From KBS-96 sp964247975 (lineage in GTDB: Bacteria; Acidobacteriota; Terriglobia; Bryobacterales; Bryobacteraceae): 64,000 nt of DNA. Made by a program: the position numbers and the translations under genes. The stretch's first letter is position 1. Every line of letters starts with the position of its first letter. Below the pieces are notes generated by a model, which saw only the letters and a program-made list of their open reading frames with translations, had not been told where the DNA came from and made no database searches. Where the stretch lies: the NCBI GenBank assembly GCA_964247975.1, contig CAXTWH010000002.1, positions 62,001 through 126,000 on the forward strand. The letters run 5' to 3'. Shown piece after piece: positions 26,629 through 35,941 of this stretch.

Positions 26629-28109
26629 TATTGCGCGCGCTTTTCCTTCTGATTTCGGTAGCTGTGTTGCGCGGCGAGATTGTTTATAAAATTCGCTTAA
26701 GCGCTGCGGAAGGAAGCACCGTGGTGGAGCTTGCAGCCGAGCGGTACGTGGCAGCAGTGTTAGCAGGCGAAAGCGGCACGTTTGAAAACCAGGAAGCTTT
26801 GAAAGCGATGGCGGTGGCTGCGCGGAGCTATGCGGCTTATTTCCGTTCGCGCCACGCTGCGGAAGGGTATGATTTCTGTTCCACTACCCATTGCCAGCGA
26901 GTCATCCTGAAAGACGCAAACGGCAGGTATGCCCAAGCGGCGGAAGCAACTCGCGGACAGTTGCTTTGGTTTCAATCAAAACCGGCGTTTACAGCCTATA
27001 CGAGAAACTGCGGCGGCAGGAGCGAAGCAGCGCGTACTGTTTGGCCTAATGAAAGCGCGCCGTACCTGATCGTACATGATGACCCTTACTGCACAAGAGG
27101 AAACCGGGATGCCTGGCGTTGGCAGATTACCGCAGCCGACCTGAGCCGCAGCTTAACTGAAGCGGGAATGGAGGTTCCCGCAGAACTTTCGCGGGTGGTC
27201 GTGTTAGATCACAGTTCTTCCGGAAGAGTGCGCACGCTTTCGCTGGTGGGCGGTGAAGGATCTAAGCTGATCAGCGGAAGCAGTTTTCGCTTCGCAATCG
27301 GGCGAACGCTCGGATGGAACACCATCCGAAGCGAACAGTACCAAGTACGATCTGCCAACTCAGTGATCGATTTTGCAGGCCGGGGCAGCGGGCATGGCGT
27401 GGGTTTGTGCCAGGAAGGCGCAGCGGAGATGGCTGCGGAAGGTAAAACGTACCAACAGATTCTTGGGTTTTATTATCCCGGCGCGAGCGTGTCCGTGTTG
27501 GCCAATGATTTGAAATGGAAAAGCTTGCAGGGTAGGCAAGCGACAGTGTTTGCAATCGACTTGAACACGGCTCGAAAGACTTTGCGCATAGTTGATGAGA
27601 TCAGCAGCGAACTTAAATCGCGCTATGGTTTTGAACGGCCTATCGGTTTGCAAATCTATGTGTATCCCGACCTGGAAAGCTATCGAAACGGGACGGGAGA
27701 GCCGGGCTGGGTGGCGGCGCACACAGCGGGAGTGAAAATTGAAACGCAGCCTTTTATCGTGTTGCAGCAGCATGGCGGTTTTACGCCCGTGATGCGGCAT
27801 GAACTGCTTCATGCGACGGTGGAAAGCGAAGCAAAACCCGGGTTGCCGTGGTGGTTTCGGGAAGGCTTGGTGGAGTGTTTGGCTGGTGATCCCGCTGCCG
27901 GTTCCGCAACCATGCCAACAAACGATAAACAGATTAGCAAACGAAGCGACGCAGCGGCAGCGCATAATTTTTACCGTGCTGCCGGTGAGCGCGTGGCTGA
28001 ACTGAGAATGCGCTACAGCACTAGAGAATTACTGCGTTGGGTAAAGTTCGGCGTGCCGGAAGCGGTGATACGTTCGAGCAGCAGCAAACAACCGGCAAAC
28101 AGCAGATAA
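26625..28109 (+). CDS. SpoIID/LytB-domain protein with C-terminal HExxH metallopeptidase-like domain
   Basis: 494 residues with a signal peptide at 1-17. Residues 20-300 form a SpoIID domain: ERYVAAVLAGES near the start, AVAARSYAAYF, an RNCGGRSEAA motif, and the diagnostic GSGHGVGLCQEGA. SpoIID proteins cleave denuded glycan strands or stimulate amidases. A second domain (about 310-440) has the zinc motif His392-Glu393-x-x-His396 with a third ligand Glu413 in WWFREGLVE, a gluzincin pattern. The combination suggests a peptidoglycan enzyme joined to a protease. It overlaps the upstream PBP gene by four bases and its 3' end overlaps a convergent gene by 97 bases. Confidence 0.82.
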   Translation: MILRALFLLISVAVLRGEIVYKIRLSAAEGSTVVELAAERYVAAVLAGESGTFENQEALKAMAVAARSYAAYFRSRHAAEGYDFCSTTHCQRVILKDANGRYAQAAEATRGQLLWFQSKPAFTAYTRNCGGRSEAARTVWPNESAPYLIVHDDPYCTRGNRDAWRWQITAADLSRSLTEAGMEVPAELSRVVVLDHSSSGRVRTLSLVGGEGSKLISGSSFRFAIGRTLGWNTIRSEQYQVRSANSVIDFAGRGSGHGVGLCQEGAAEMAAEGKTYQQILGFYYPGASVSVLANDLKWKSLQGRQATVFAIDLNTARKTLRIVDEISSELKSRYGFERPIGLQIYVYPDLESYRNGTGEPGWVAAHTAGVKIETQPFIVLQQHGGFTPVMRHELLHATVESEAKPGLPWWFREGLVECLAGDPAAGSATMPTNDKQISKRSDAAAAHNFYRAAGERVAELRMRYSTRELLRWVKFGVPEAVIRSSSSKQPANSR

Positions 28110-28765
28110 GCAATGCTGCCTCGCAGCAGAAAGCTGGCCATCTCCGCGCTGAAGCTTGGCATCGCGGGAATCCAGTGCAGCAGGCGAGCGGGCAGCCACA
28201 ATGCGCCTAGCAGCGCGGCAAAAATTTTCAAGGATCGCCATAACTGTGGTTTGACGATTGCGAACCGGAACTGCTGGAAGCCTCCGATTGAAACTGCGGC
28301 TGCAACCGGCGCAATGAGGGCAGGCAGCAGAAACCACCGCAGCAGCCAGGTGATTCCATGAAACACGGCAAGCACGGAAGAGGGTGCCACCGGTTTTCGC
28401 AGAGTTAAAGTGAGCCACGAGGCTAGTTGGAAAGCAGGATTTTCCAGATGCGCGTTGGTAACATTCAGTCCCCAATACAACAACAGCGCGAGAAGAAATA
28501 GCAGCAGAATCGCGGGCAGATGTTGAAGCGCAACCTTAGCACAATCACGCAACGAAAACGGCGGAACAGCCTGACGGCGAAAGAAAATAAGTGCAGTTGC
28601 GTGCAGCCACGCCGCTAAACAAACGAGCAGCAGGATAAGCAGCGCGCTTCCGAACAGATGCGCAGTATCCGATTCGGCAACGCTCAACCACAGATAGCCG
28701 AGCCAAAGCACCAGCGCGTTGCCAAGCAGATGCGCGCCGCAGAGAAGACCTAGAGAAGATTTCAT
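28013..28765 (-). CDS. Polytopic membrane protein of the alpha-2-macroglobulin operon
   Basis: 250 residues, strongly hydrophobic, with about six or seven transmembrane segments (first GLLCGAHLLGNALVLWLGYL, last GSIAYLLFAGCLLLLE). No family recognised. Its ATG lies within the alpha-2-macroglobulin gene's stop (four-base overlap, ATGA type), so it is translationally coupled to it. This suggests it anchors or assists the macroglobulin at the inner membrane. Its last 97 bases are antisense to the end of the SpoIID-like gene. The overlap could make the two operons interfere with each other's expression. Confidence 0.75.
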   Translation of the reverse strand: MKSSLGLLCGAHLLGNALVLWLGYLWLSVAESDTAHLFGSALLILLLVCLAAWLHATALIFFRRQAVPPFSLRDCAKVALQHLPAILLLFLLALLLYWGLNVTNAHLENPAFQLASWLTLTLRKPVAPSSVLAVFHGITWLLRWFLLPALIAPVAAAVSIGGFQQFRFAIVKPQLWRSLKIFAALLGALWLPARLLHWIPAMPSFSAEMASFLLRGSIAYLLFAGCLLLLERITASGTPNFTQRSNSLVL

Positions 28766-31700
28766 TGCTGCTTCACCTCCACAATCTTTGTTTCGGTAGT
28801 GGCTTCTATTCCAGGCTGATACATCGGCTGCACCCGAGCCGGGCTGGCATGAAACAAGCCTGGGTTCACCACTTTCAGCAGATAAAAATACTGCTGCTGG
28901 CCCTGATTAAAATAAGTTTGGAAAATCGCCATGCGATCGTCATGCAGTTCGCGGCGGCTGAAGTAATACTGCCACCAGGGCGGACGATTGCGCAACTGGT
29001 AAAGATTATCGCGCTCGATAAATTCCGTGCCGGCCGGAATCGGATCTTCCGCCAGCAGGTATCGCCAATCAGAGCCGGTTACCGTCAAACGCGAAACAAG
29101 GATGTCGCCGGAAGCAACCGGGCCATTGAGCGGAGCAAGATTATAAACCGTGTGGTCGCCTTCCGCCGCAGGAACTAAACGGAAATAATCGCGTAGCACA
29201 TTCAGCGAAACAGCACCCTGCTTTTCCAGCCGGGCGGCGTTTGAGTAGTGAATTCCCGCCAGCGAATAATAAAGCCGGCCGCTGCCTGAAGTGGTGATGG
29301 AGATCTGATTCGAGCCGGGCTGCAGCTTGGATTCATCCAGCAGAATTTCCGGCGCGTTTACCGGCGAACCGGTTGCAAATTTTTGTGTTGCGATTGTCTG
29401 GCCGTTGACGTTGATTGTAGCGGTAAAATCAGGCGCAAGTTCGTTGCCGGCTTTCAGGTAATCAAGCAGGCCGTAGATCACCATTGCGGTTTGTTTAGTG
29501 GACGACCACCAGAACCCTTCATTGCGATGGTTCACCAGCCACAGAACCGCTTTGGGCAGCAACGGACTGTTTTTGCGCTGGTGGGTGAGCAGTTTCACGG
29601 CATAAGCGGTCGCTTCCGGGCTGACATCAGCATCAAAATCAAGCATTTCGTCGCGATTGGCAGTCCACCATGCTTCCGCATTTGTTTGCGTGACGGATTG
29701 TTCAAGCTCTGCCGCCAGAGAAGAGGCACGATTGTCTTTAGCGAGTTCGAAAGCCAGTCCGAGCAGAGCTTTTCCGTAGGGTGACAGCTTGGCGCGCTGC
29801 GAATAAGTTGTATTGGCGACTGAATCCGGCGCTCCAGCGAGCGCCAGCGCATAGGCAGCATAGGCTTGCATATCGGGCGCGAGATCAGACTGTTTGGCAA
29901 GTTCCGTCCGTAACCAAGCCATGCCTTTCTGGAGCGATTGTTCATTAACTTCCACGCCGTTGTTTTTCGCTTCCGCCAAACCGGCGACCACATAAGCAGT
30001 CATGAAAGGATACGAATTGTCGCTCGGCCACCAACCCCAGCCTCCGTCTTCATGCTGCATCTCAAATAAGCGGTTCAGACCGGCTTTCACTTTTTTATCG
30101 AGATCGGCTTGGTCTACCGGTGGAACACCGTTCAAATCCCGCATGGCTTTAGTAACCATCAAGTCCGGAAGAAAACTGGACATGGTTTGTTCGGTGCAGC
30201 CGTAAGGGAAGGAAGTGAGAAAATCGAGCGCATTAAAGATTGATCCGGCGGCGGAAGAAGCAAGCCGAATGGAGATTGAGCGCGAACCGGCTTCCGCATC
30301 AGGGGCGAACGTTATCTGCTGATTGAGGCTGGCGCCGGCTGCTATGCTGCCGCCTTTCGATTGCCGGATGGAAATACCTTGCGGGTGAATGGGAAGGCTT
30401 ACTTCCAGCGCATCTGATTCTTCATCCGTTAATGCTTTGCCGGTGATACCGGCCTGAGCGCCGGTTGCTTTCACGCGCCAATCCACGCGCGCTTCGCCGT
30501 GGCTGGGAACATCAACTTCCTGAGTCGCATTGTTTGTTAACAAATCGAGACCAGCCAATTCCACTGACACGCGCGCGTGTTTAGGGGTAGCCAGGTAATT
30601 ATGCACAATGCCGGAAATGACCGTTTCGTCGCCTTTCACAAAGAAGCGGGGAACGGACAAGCGCATGATGAAGTTCTTGCGCACCACGGTTTTCATCACC
30701 GCGCCGCCAAAGCGGTTGGTGACAGTAGCGCCTTTCACCGTGGAGCGCCACGTGGTGAGCGAATCCGGGAACGAGACTTTGGTTTGAACGCTGCCCGATT
30801 GATCGGTAGTCAGGTCGGCAGCCCAGAACGAAGTGTCCGGGAAGAGTTTGCGAATTTTCGGCTGAACCAGAGGTTCGCGTTTCAGTTGCGCTAACACGCG
30901 GGGCGCAGGAGGCGGCGCGTCGGCGAGCATCATGCGCCGGTTGCCCGCTTCGCCGCTGAAATAATACGTGAGTGAATTCAGCGTGCTGACGTTATTGCCT
31001 TGATTGCCGTAGAAGAAGCGGAGCAGGTCCGGCGAAGCATCGGGGCGAATGGCATAAATTGCTTCATCCACTACGCCGAGACTTAGGTCCGCACCTCGAA
31101 CTGGTTTTCCGTCCGGCGTGGTGACTTTCAAACGGTACACAGCAGTCTGGCCCGGCTCGTACTGCGGTTTATCGGTGGCAATCTGGACATTCAAGCGGTG
31201 ATGCTCCGGCGGTACTGCCACGCGCTTCTGTCCTTCAGATAATTCTCCTTTGCAAAGCAACTGTGCCGTAACAAAGAAGCCCGGCTCATCGTCTGCATTC
31301 ACCGGATAATTGAAAGAAACGGTGGACGTGTTGGAGCGGAGAACCTTGCTTAAGAGCACGTCGCGCCCTTCCACCGTCACCAATACGGGAGTGTTCGGTT
31401 TTCCGGTTATCAGCAGCAACTTGGCTGTTTCGCCGGCGCGGTATTTCTTCTTGTCGGGAACAATTTGCAGCGTACGGGTTGCAGTACTGCCGAAGAAGTT
31501 GTTTTCACCGGTTCCGGCAATCCAAAGATAAGCGAAATTTTCCACGATGCGATTATTGCCGGACTGCGCGGAAATTCTAATCCGATAGGAGCCTCCCTGG
31601 GCGGGTAGAGGAAAGGAAAGCGAGCCTGCGCCATCAGGACCAGTTGCGGCGTTCAACGTGTTTACAGTTGTCCAGGTGAAGGTAAGGGCACCGCGCTTGC

Positions 31701-33450
31701 CGCCGGGAACCGACCGGAGCAGCGAAACCCTTACCGGCGTACTGACCGGCTTGCCATCATAATCGAAAGCCTTTAACGATAAATCAGCCGTGCCGGAGGC
31801 TTCGTAGAAGTAGCGTTGCGGTTCCGCATTCACAAGAAAAGTGCCGTAAGCGGCAATAACCCAGCCGGTGCCTGAAATTTCCCGGCGGGCTTCGTCCGTT
31901 ACGCGCGCTTCAATGCGGTAGCGGTAATCGTGGTGATTGTCGGAAACGGTCGTGTTATAACTGACGCGCAGATTGCCGTTGTCGTCAAGCTGTGCTTGTG
32001 TTTTTAAAACTTCTTCTCCTGCCTCATCGTTGTTACCATCTTGTTGGTTGTCGCCAGCAGGATCGGAATCCGGATCTTCCTCATCGGCATCCCGCCAGAA
32101 CGGGTAATAATAGCCGCTACGATAAATCGAATACTCGACCTTGGCTCCTTTTACCGGTTCGCCGAAGTAATAACGGGCATTGATGGTGAAATCCAGTTTG
32201 TTGCCTTGTAAAACCCTTGCTTCTGCGGGCGTAACGCGCACTTCGTATTCCGGCTTTTTGTATTCCTGAACTTCAAAAGTGCCGGTCATGGAGCTTTCGC
32301 CGCCGGCGACCTGGAGATAGTAGTTGCCCAAAGCGGCAGTACGATCCGCAACAAACTCACCGTGAATGATTCCATTCGTGTTGGTTGTCAGGTGCTGCGC
32401 GTAAACCGATTTGCCATCAGGGTCTTGAATCTGCACCGCCAAACTCTGCTGCGCCGGAATCGTGTAGCCGCCGGGTGACTGAGCTTGCCGCAATATGCCG
32501 CGAAAATGAACCGTGTCGCCGGGGCGGTACACCGGGCGATCCGTGTAAATGTAGCCGGTCCAGGAGCGGGCTGACTCACCAAAATTCCAAAGCGACAGCG
32601 AGTTGATGGTGACATCATCGCCTTTGCGAACCAACACCCGCAAGTCGTCAACGCCGGGTTCCGGTTTGGCGTCGAGCTTCGCCAGGCCATCTGTGTTTGT
32701 GCGTAAAACGGCGGGCGTACCGTTGCGTGTCATCACCGAAAGCGTGGCTTCGGGAACGGGTTCGCCCGAAGCGCGGTCCGCGACAAAGCCGAGAATGTTT
32801 TGTTTGCCGACTTTGGTGATTACCACCAAATCGGATTTCACAACAATGGTGTAAGCGCGCAGGCCGCCGCTGGCAGCTTCCACCAGATACATGCCGTTCT
32901 CCCGAACACGGATGGGAACGTTCTGGGAACTCCAGTTTCCTTGCGCCAGTAGAGGCTGAACAAAGGAAAGCACCAACTGATCGCGGTTGAGTAGCGGCGT
33001 CGCGGCGTAGTAGTCTTCGTGGCTGCTAACGATGGCTTTTTCTGCTGCCGCTGGTCTTTTGAAATGCGCGCTGACTGATTCTGTAAACTGTTCACGCAGA
33101 AATACGCGGATTTCGCGGCGCAGTTCATGTTTCCAAGCGCGAACGCTTTCGAGCAGCCCGCGTTTACCGGCGCGCACGGGCGGTTCTGATCCGAAATTAT
33201 GAGAGGCTTCCAGCTTACGGTAAAATTCCAGCGGATCTTTCACGCGGTACACGCGAATCTGCACGGCTTTCACTTGCGAGCCGGTCAGAAAGACGGTCGG
33301 CGTTTCCTTAGAACCGAATGTTTTGTCGCTTGAAAGGGAAAAATACGGCTGCAACTCGCTTTGGCAGATGACCGGCGCAGCCACCAGCAGAGCGGTCAGC
33401 AGGCGCAGTAGAAGGAAAGAAAATTTTTGCCGGAATGAGAACTGTTTCAT
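28762..33450 (-). CDS. Bacterial alpha-2-macroglobulin with thioester
   Basis: 1562 residues with a signal peptide (cleavage near APVICQ; not a good lipobox). N-terminal macroglobulin domains include YRPGDTVHFRG near 305, where MG2-type domains begin, and YEPGQTAVYRLKV in the central N2-type domain. The complement/A2M core includes FWAADLTTDQSGSVQTKVSFPDSLTTWR. The thioester motif is intact: Cys1085-Thr-Glu-Gln1088 in YGCTEQTMS, followed by an alpha-toroid (GWGWW, TAYVV). It traps proteases that attack the periplasm by covalent thioester capture. It overlaps the DUF1175 gene upstream and the membrane protein gene downstream by four bases each. Confidence 0.93.
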   Translation of the reverse strand: MKQFSFRQKFSFLLLRLLTALLVAAPVICQSELQPYFSLSSDKTFGSKETPTVFLTGSQVKAVQIRVYRVKDPLEFYRKLEASHNFGSEPPVRAGKRGLLESVRAWKHELRREIRVFLREQFTESVSAHFKRPAAAEKAIVSSHEDYYAATPLLNRDQLVLSFVQPLLAQGNWSSQNVPIRVRENGMYLVEAASGGLRAYTIVVKSDLVVITKVGKQNILGFVADRASGEPVPEATLSVMTRNGTPAVLRTNTDGLAKLDAKPEPGVDDLRVLVRKGDDVTINSLSLWNFGESARSWTGYIYTDRPVYRPGDTVHFRGILRQAQSPGGYTIPAQQSLAVQIQDPDGKSVYAQHLTTNTNGIIHGEFVADRTAALGNYYLQVAGGESSMTGTFEVQEYKKPEYEVRVTPAEARVLQGNKLDFTINARYYFGEPVKGAKVEYSIYRSGYYYPFWRDADEEDPDSDPAGDNQQDGNNDEAGEEVLKTQAQLDDNGNLRVSYNTTVSDNHHDYRYRIEARVTDEARREISGTGWVIAAYGTFLVNAEPQRYFYEASGTADLSLKAFDYDGKPVSTPVRVSLLRSVPGGKRGALTFTWTTVNTLNAATGPDGAGSLSFPLPAQGGSYRIRISAQSGNNRIVENFAYLWIAGTGENNFFGSTATRTLQIVPDKKKYRAGETAKLLLITGKPNTPVLVTVEGRDVLLSKVLRSNTSTVSFNYPVNADDEPGFFVTAQLLCKGELSEGQKRVAVPPEHHRLNVQIATDKPQYEPGQTAVYRLKVTTPDGKPVRGADLSLGVVDEAIYAIRPDASPDLLRFFYGNQGNNVSTLNSLTYYFSGEAGNRRMMLADAPPPAPRVLAQLKREPLVQPKIRKLFPDTSFWAADLTTDQSGSVQTKVSFPDSLTTWRSTVKGATVTNRFGGAVMKTVVRKNFIMRLSVPRFFVKGDETVISGIVHNYLATPKHARVSVELAGLDLLTNNATQEVDVPSHGEARVDWRVKATGAQAGITGKALTDEESDALEVSLPIHPQGISIRQSKGGSIAAGASLNQQITFAPDAEAGSRSISIRLASSAAGSIFNALDFLTSFPYGCTEQTMSSFLPDLMVTKAMRDLNGVPPVDQADLDKKVKAGLNRLFEMQHEDGGWGWWPSDNSYPFMTAYVVAGLAEAKNNGVEVNEQSLQKGMAWLRTELAKQSDLAPDMQAYAAYALALAGAPDSVANTTYSQRAKLSPYGKALLGLAFELAKDNRASSLAAELEQSVTQTNAEAWWTANRDEMLDFDADVSPEATAYAVKLLTHQRKNSPLLPKAVLWLVNHRNEGFWWSSTKQTAMVIYGLLDYLKAGNELAPDFTATINVNGQTIATQKFATGSPVNAPEILLDESKLQPGSNQISITTSGSGRLYYSLAGIHYSNAARLEKQGAVSLNVLRDYFRLVPAAEGDHTVYNLAPLNGPVASGDILVSRLTVTGSDWRYLLAEDPIPAGTEFIERDNLYQLRNRPPWWQYYFSRRELHDDRMAIFQTYFNQGQQQYFYLLKVVNPGLFHASPARVQPMYQPGIEATTETKIVEVKQQ

Positions 33451-34271
33451 AGTGAATTACGAAGTATCTTCCAGCGGAAAACGCCGAGGAACTGACGGTT
33501 GGCAGGGTACGGACGCCACTGCGGATCGGGAAACTGCAACAGATCGCGGAGAGCAACCCGGCGGATCTCGCCTGCATTCGCGCCCTCCGGTCCAGTATGG
33601 TACACCACGTACTGCAAAGCGGAAGACTGAATCCGGCTGCGGCCCAGAAAAATCATGGAATGGAAAACGCTATGGTGTTCATCGACAGTTCGCTTGAAGA
33701 AAAGCAGATCGCCCGGCTCCGCGCGCTCCACATGACGGCTTACCGGAAACGTATTGAAGCGTTGAATAGTGTGGACATCGGCAAACTGCGCGAACGAGCC
33801 GTTATTGAGATCAGCCGGAATGAACGGGCCTTCGTTGATGCGGAACAAGCCTGCTTTAAGAGCCGTGCGGGGATAACTGTACTTTTGAACCGATTCGAAC
33901 GCAGGCACGAGCGGCAAGCGCGCTGCCGAAGCCCACTGCTCATCATGCGAACGGAGCGCTTCCCGGTAACAATAGCGGACAAACGCCGAACAATCCGAGA
34001 TTTCCGAAGGTCGATTATTAGGTTGATTGAAAAACTGCGCTTCAGCCAAAAAGGTAAACCAGCGGCGGAAAGCGGCGCGGTCCGCTTCCGTATCGAGCCG
34101 GAGAAAATCAGGCGTGCCGTCTTCGGCGCTGTCGGTGAAAGCTGGCGACTCCGATTCGGGGGAAAGGCTCGGCTTTGCGGAAGATTTTTGGGAAATGCTG
34201 AGATTGCGGGTGCAGGAACTGATCAACAAGGCCCACATTATTAATGACGTTGCCAAGGCAAATTTCTGCAT
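33447..34271 (-). CDS. DUF1175 (YfaT-like) lipoprotein
   Basis: 274 residues from the ATG at 34271; the earlier ATG at 34313 would overlap the upstream gene. From 34271 there is a lipobox, LISSC, so the protein is probably a lipoprotein. The core matches DUF1175: DCSAFVRYCYREAL, PGDLLFFKR, HSMIFLGRS, VVYHTGPE and GEIRRV. The Cys in DCSAF and the His in HSMIF suggest an NlpC/P60-like papain fold, which is my inference. In E. coli, yfaT (DUF1175) lies beside the alpha-2-macroglobulin gene yfaS; here the order and tight coupling are the same, supporting a joint role. It overlaps the macroglobulin gene by four bases. Confidence 0.88.
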   Translation of the reverse strand: MQKFALATSLIMWALLISSCTRNLSISQKSSAKPSLSPESESPAFTDSAEDGTPDFLRLDTEADRAAFRRWFTFLAEAQFFNQPNNRPSEISDCSAFVRYCYREALRSHDEQWASAARLPLVPAFESVQKYSYPRTALKAGLFRINEGPFIPADLNNGSFAQFADVHTIQRFNTFPVSRHVERAEPGDLLFFKRTVDEHHSVFHSMIFLGRSRIQSSALQYVVYHTGPEGANAGEIRRVALRDLLQFPDPQWRPYPANRQFLGVFRWKILRNSL

Positions 34272-34284
34272 GAAAGAAATATGT

Positions 34285-34602
34285 TTACCGGCGCTGCATG
34301 GCGGCAAAATCATATCTGCCTAGCAGAAACGGCTCCGAAGTTGGAGGCTGTTGGGAAGTCAGGTTCACCGGATATGGCTGATCCACGGTAGTGGGAAACC
34401 CCCATATTTTTCCGCTGTGCAGATCGACCACCACTTTACCCAGAACCTGCTTGCCTCCGTTCGGCGGGCGAAGCATTTTCACGCCGGGTTCTATATAGAA
34501 TGCTGTTCTTTCAGAAGTGGTAAGAAGCCGGTTTATAACAAATCCGGCCAAAATACCCAGAGCGGCTACCAAAATCAATAATCCTACAGGCAGGTTACGC
34601 AT
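34285..34602 (-). CDS. Small single-span membrane protein heading the macroglobulin operon
   Basis: 105 residues with one N-terminal transmembrane segment (VGLLILVAALGILAGFVI, residues 6-23), then a periplasmic domain of about 80 residues with short strands (GGKQVLGKVVVDLHSGKIWGFPT). No family recognised. It ends 13 bases before the DUF1175 start and looks like the first gene of the four-gene operon. The region 34603-34710 upstream, shared with the divergent topoisomerase gene, must hold its promoter. Confidence 0.72.
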   Translation of the reverse strand: MRNLPVGLLILVAALGILAGFVINRLLTTSERTAFYIEPGVKMLRPPNGGKQVLGKVVVDLHSGKIWGFPTTVDQPYPVNLTSQQPPTSEPFLLGRYDFAAMQRR

Positions 34603-34749
34603 GCAATAACAGAGCTTTCTTAAAAAATGTACCTGGACGAGTCGGTCACCTGTCTATACTACTGAGTTCTTCCGTTTCCTGCACACGCGTTTGTTTTAAC
34701 AAGGCGGTTCATGGGGACGAACCTTTGTTTTGTTCGGGCTTGTTATTCA

Positions 34750-35937
34750 ATGAATAAAGAAAAAGATGTGACCGTCCACGTGGATCCTTACCAGGCGGCA
34801 AAGCTGGCTGGCCTGCGCTATGCTTCGCCGGAAGGAACCGGGTTTCGCAGAATCAAGGTGGGACGCGGATTTAAATATGTGAATGGGGAAAGCCAATCTG
34901 TCCGGGATAAGGACTTTGTGCGCCGCGTTCGCGCGCTGGTGATTCCACCGGCCTGGATAAACGTCTGGGTCAGCGCCGATCCGAACGGGCATATTCAGGC
35001 CATCGGCTGGGATGCAAAAGGACGCAAACAGTATCGGTATCACGCGCTGTACCGCGAAGTGCGAGACCATGCAAAATTTGATCGGTTGATTGATTTCGGA
35101 AGAGTGCTGCCGCAGATCCGCGCCACGGTGCAAGCGGATTTGGCGCTTCCCGGCTTATCGCGTCGCAAAGTGCTGGCGGTGGTGGTTCGCCTGCTGGAAA
35201 CCACTTGTATTCGCGTGGGCAACGAAGAATATGAGCGGATGAACGGCTCGTTTGGGCTGACCACGATGAAAACAAGGCACGTCACGATTGAAGGCGCAAA
35301 CCTGCGCTTTCGCTTTAAGGGCAAAAGCGGCCAGAACCACGATATTCTGATGCGCGATAAACGGCTGGCCCGCATCATTCGCGAATGTCAGTGCATTCCC
35401 GGTTATGAGTTGTTTCACTTCAAAGATGAATCGGGAGAAGTGACGTCTATCAGCTCAGAAGATGTAAACCAATACCTGAGCGAAGCGAGCAACGGCAGCT
35501 TTACGGCTAAGGATTTCCGCACGTGGGCCGGCACCTGCACAGCGGCGGAGCTTTTGCAGCAAAGAGAACCCGTTCACACCAAAGCCGATTTTAAAAAGAC
35601 CACTGCGGAAGTGGTAAAGCTGGCGGCTGCGCGTTTGGGCAATCGCCCTGCCACTTGCCGGAAGTATTACATCCATCCGATTGTGTTCTCTTCGTTTGAA
35701 TCGGGAAAGCTGTTCACTGTGTTTCAGGAAGCATTAAGCAAACATACGGAAACGAACGCGACGGATTTAACTCCACAGGAACATGCCGTGGTGTCGCTGT
35801 TGGAATCAGCGCCTGCTTTGTTGTCGGAAGTGATGAAAGTGAAAGTGCGCCGCAAGAGGCCGGACGGCACAACTAAAAAACAGGAAATCACCGGGAAGGT
35901 GACGGTTCGGGTTACGGGCCGCAAGAAAATCGCGTAA
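34750..35937 (+). CDS. DNA topoisomerase IB (poxvirus-like)
   Basis: Relaxes supercoils of either sign through a 3'-phosphotyrosine intermediate. From the ATG at 34750 it is 395 residues. The N-terminal domain has FRRIKVGRGFKYVNG and IPPAWINVWV. Catalytic-domain residues are the Arg in TCIRVGNEEYE, the Lys in FRFKGKSG, the Arg in AKDFRTWAGT, and the tyrosine in RKYYIHP. An upstream in-frame ATG at 34711 with AAGGCGG nearby would add 13 residues and cannot be excluded. It is divergent from the macroglobulin operon and converges with the GH43-like gene, four bases away. Bacterial type IB enzymes are accessory and often horizontally acquired. Confidence 0.93.
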   Translation: MNKEKDVTVHVDPYQAAKLAGLRYASPEGTGFRRIKVGRGFKYVNGESQSVRDKDFVRRVRALVIPPAWINVWVSADPNGHIQAIGWDAKGRKQYRYHALYREVRDHAKFDRLIDFGRVLPQIRATVQADLALPGLSRRKVLAVVVRLLETTCIRVGNEEYERMNGSFGLTTMKTRHVTIEGANLRFRFKGKSGQNHDILMRDKRLARIIRECQCIPGYELFHFKDESGEVTSISSEDVNQYLSEASNGSFTAKDFRTWAGTCTAAELLQQREPVHTKADFKKTTAEVVKLAAARLGNRPATCRKYYIHPIVFSSFESGKLFTVFQEALSKHTETNATDLTPQEHAVVSLLESAPALLSEVMKVKVRRKRPDGTTKKQEITGKVTVRVTGRKKIA

Positions 35938-35941
35938 AGAA

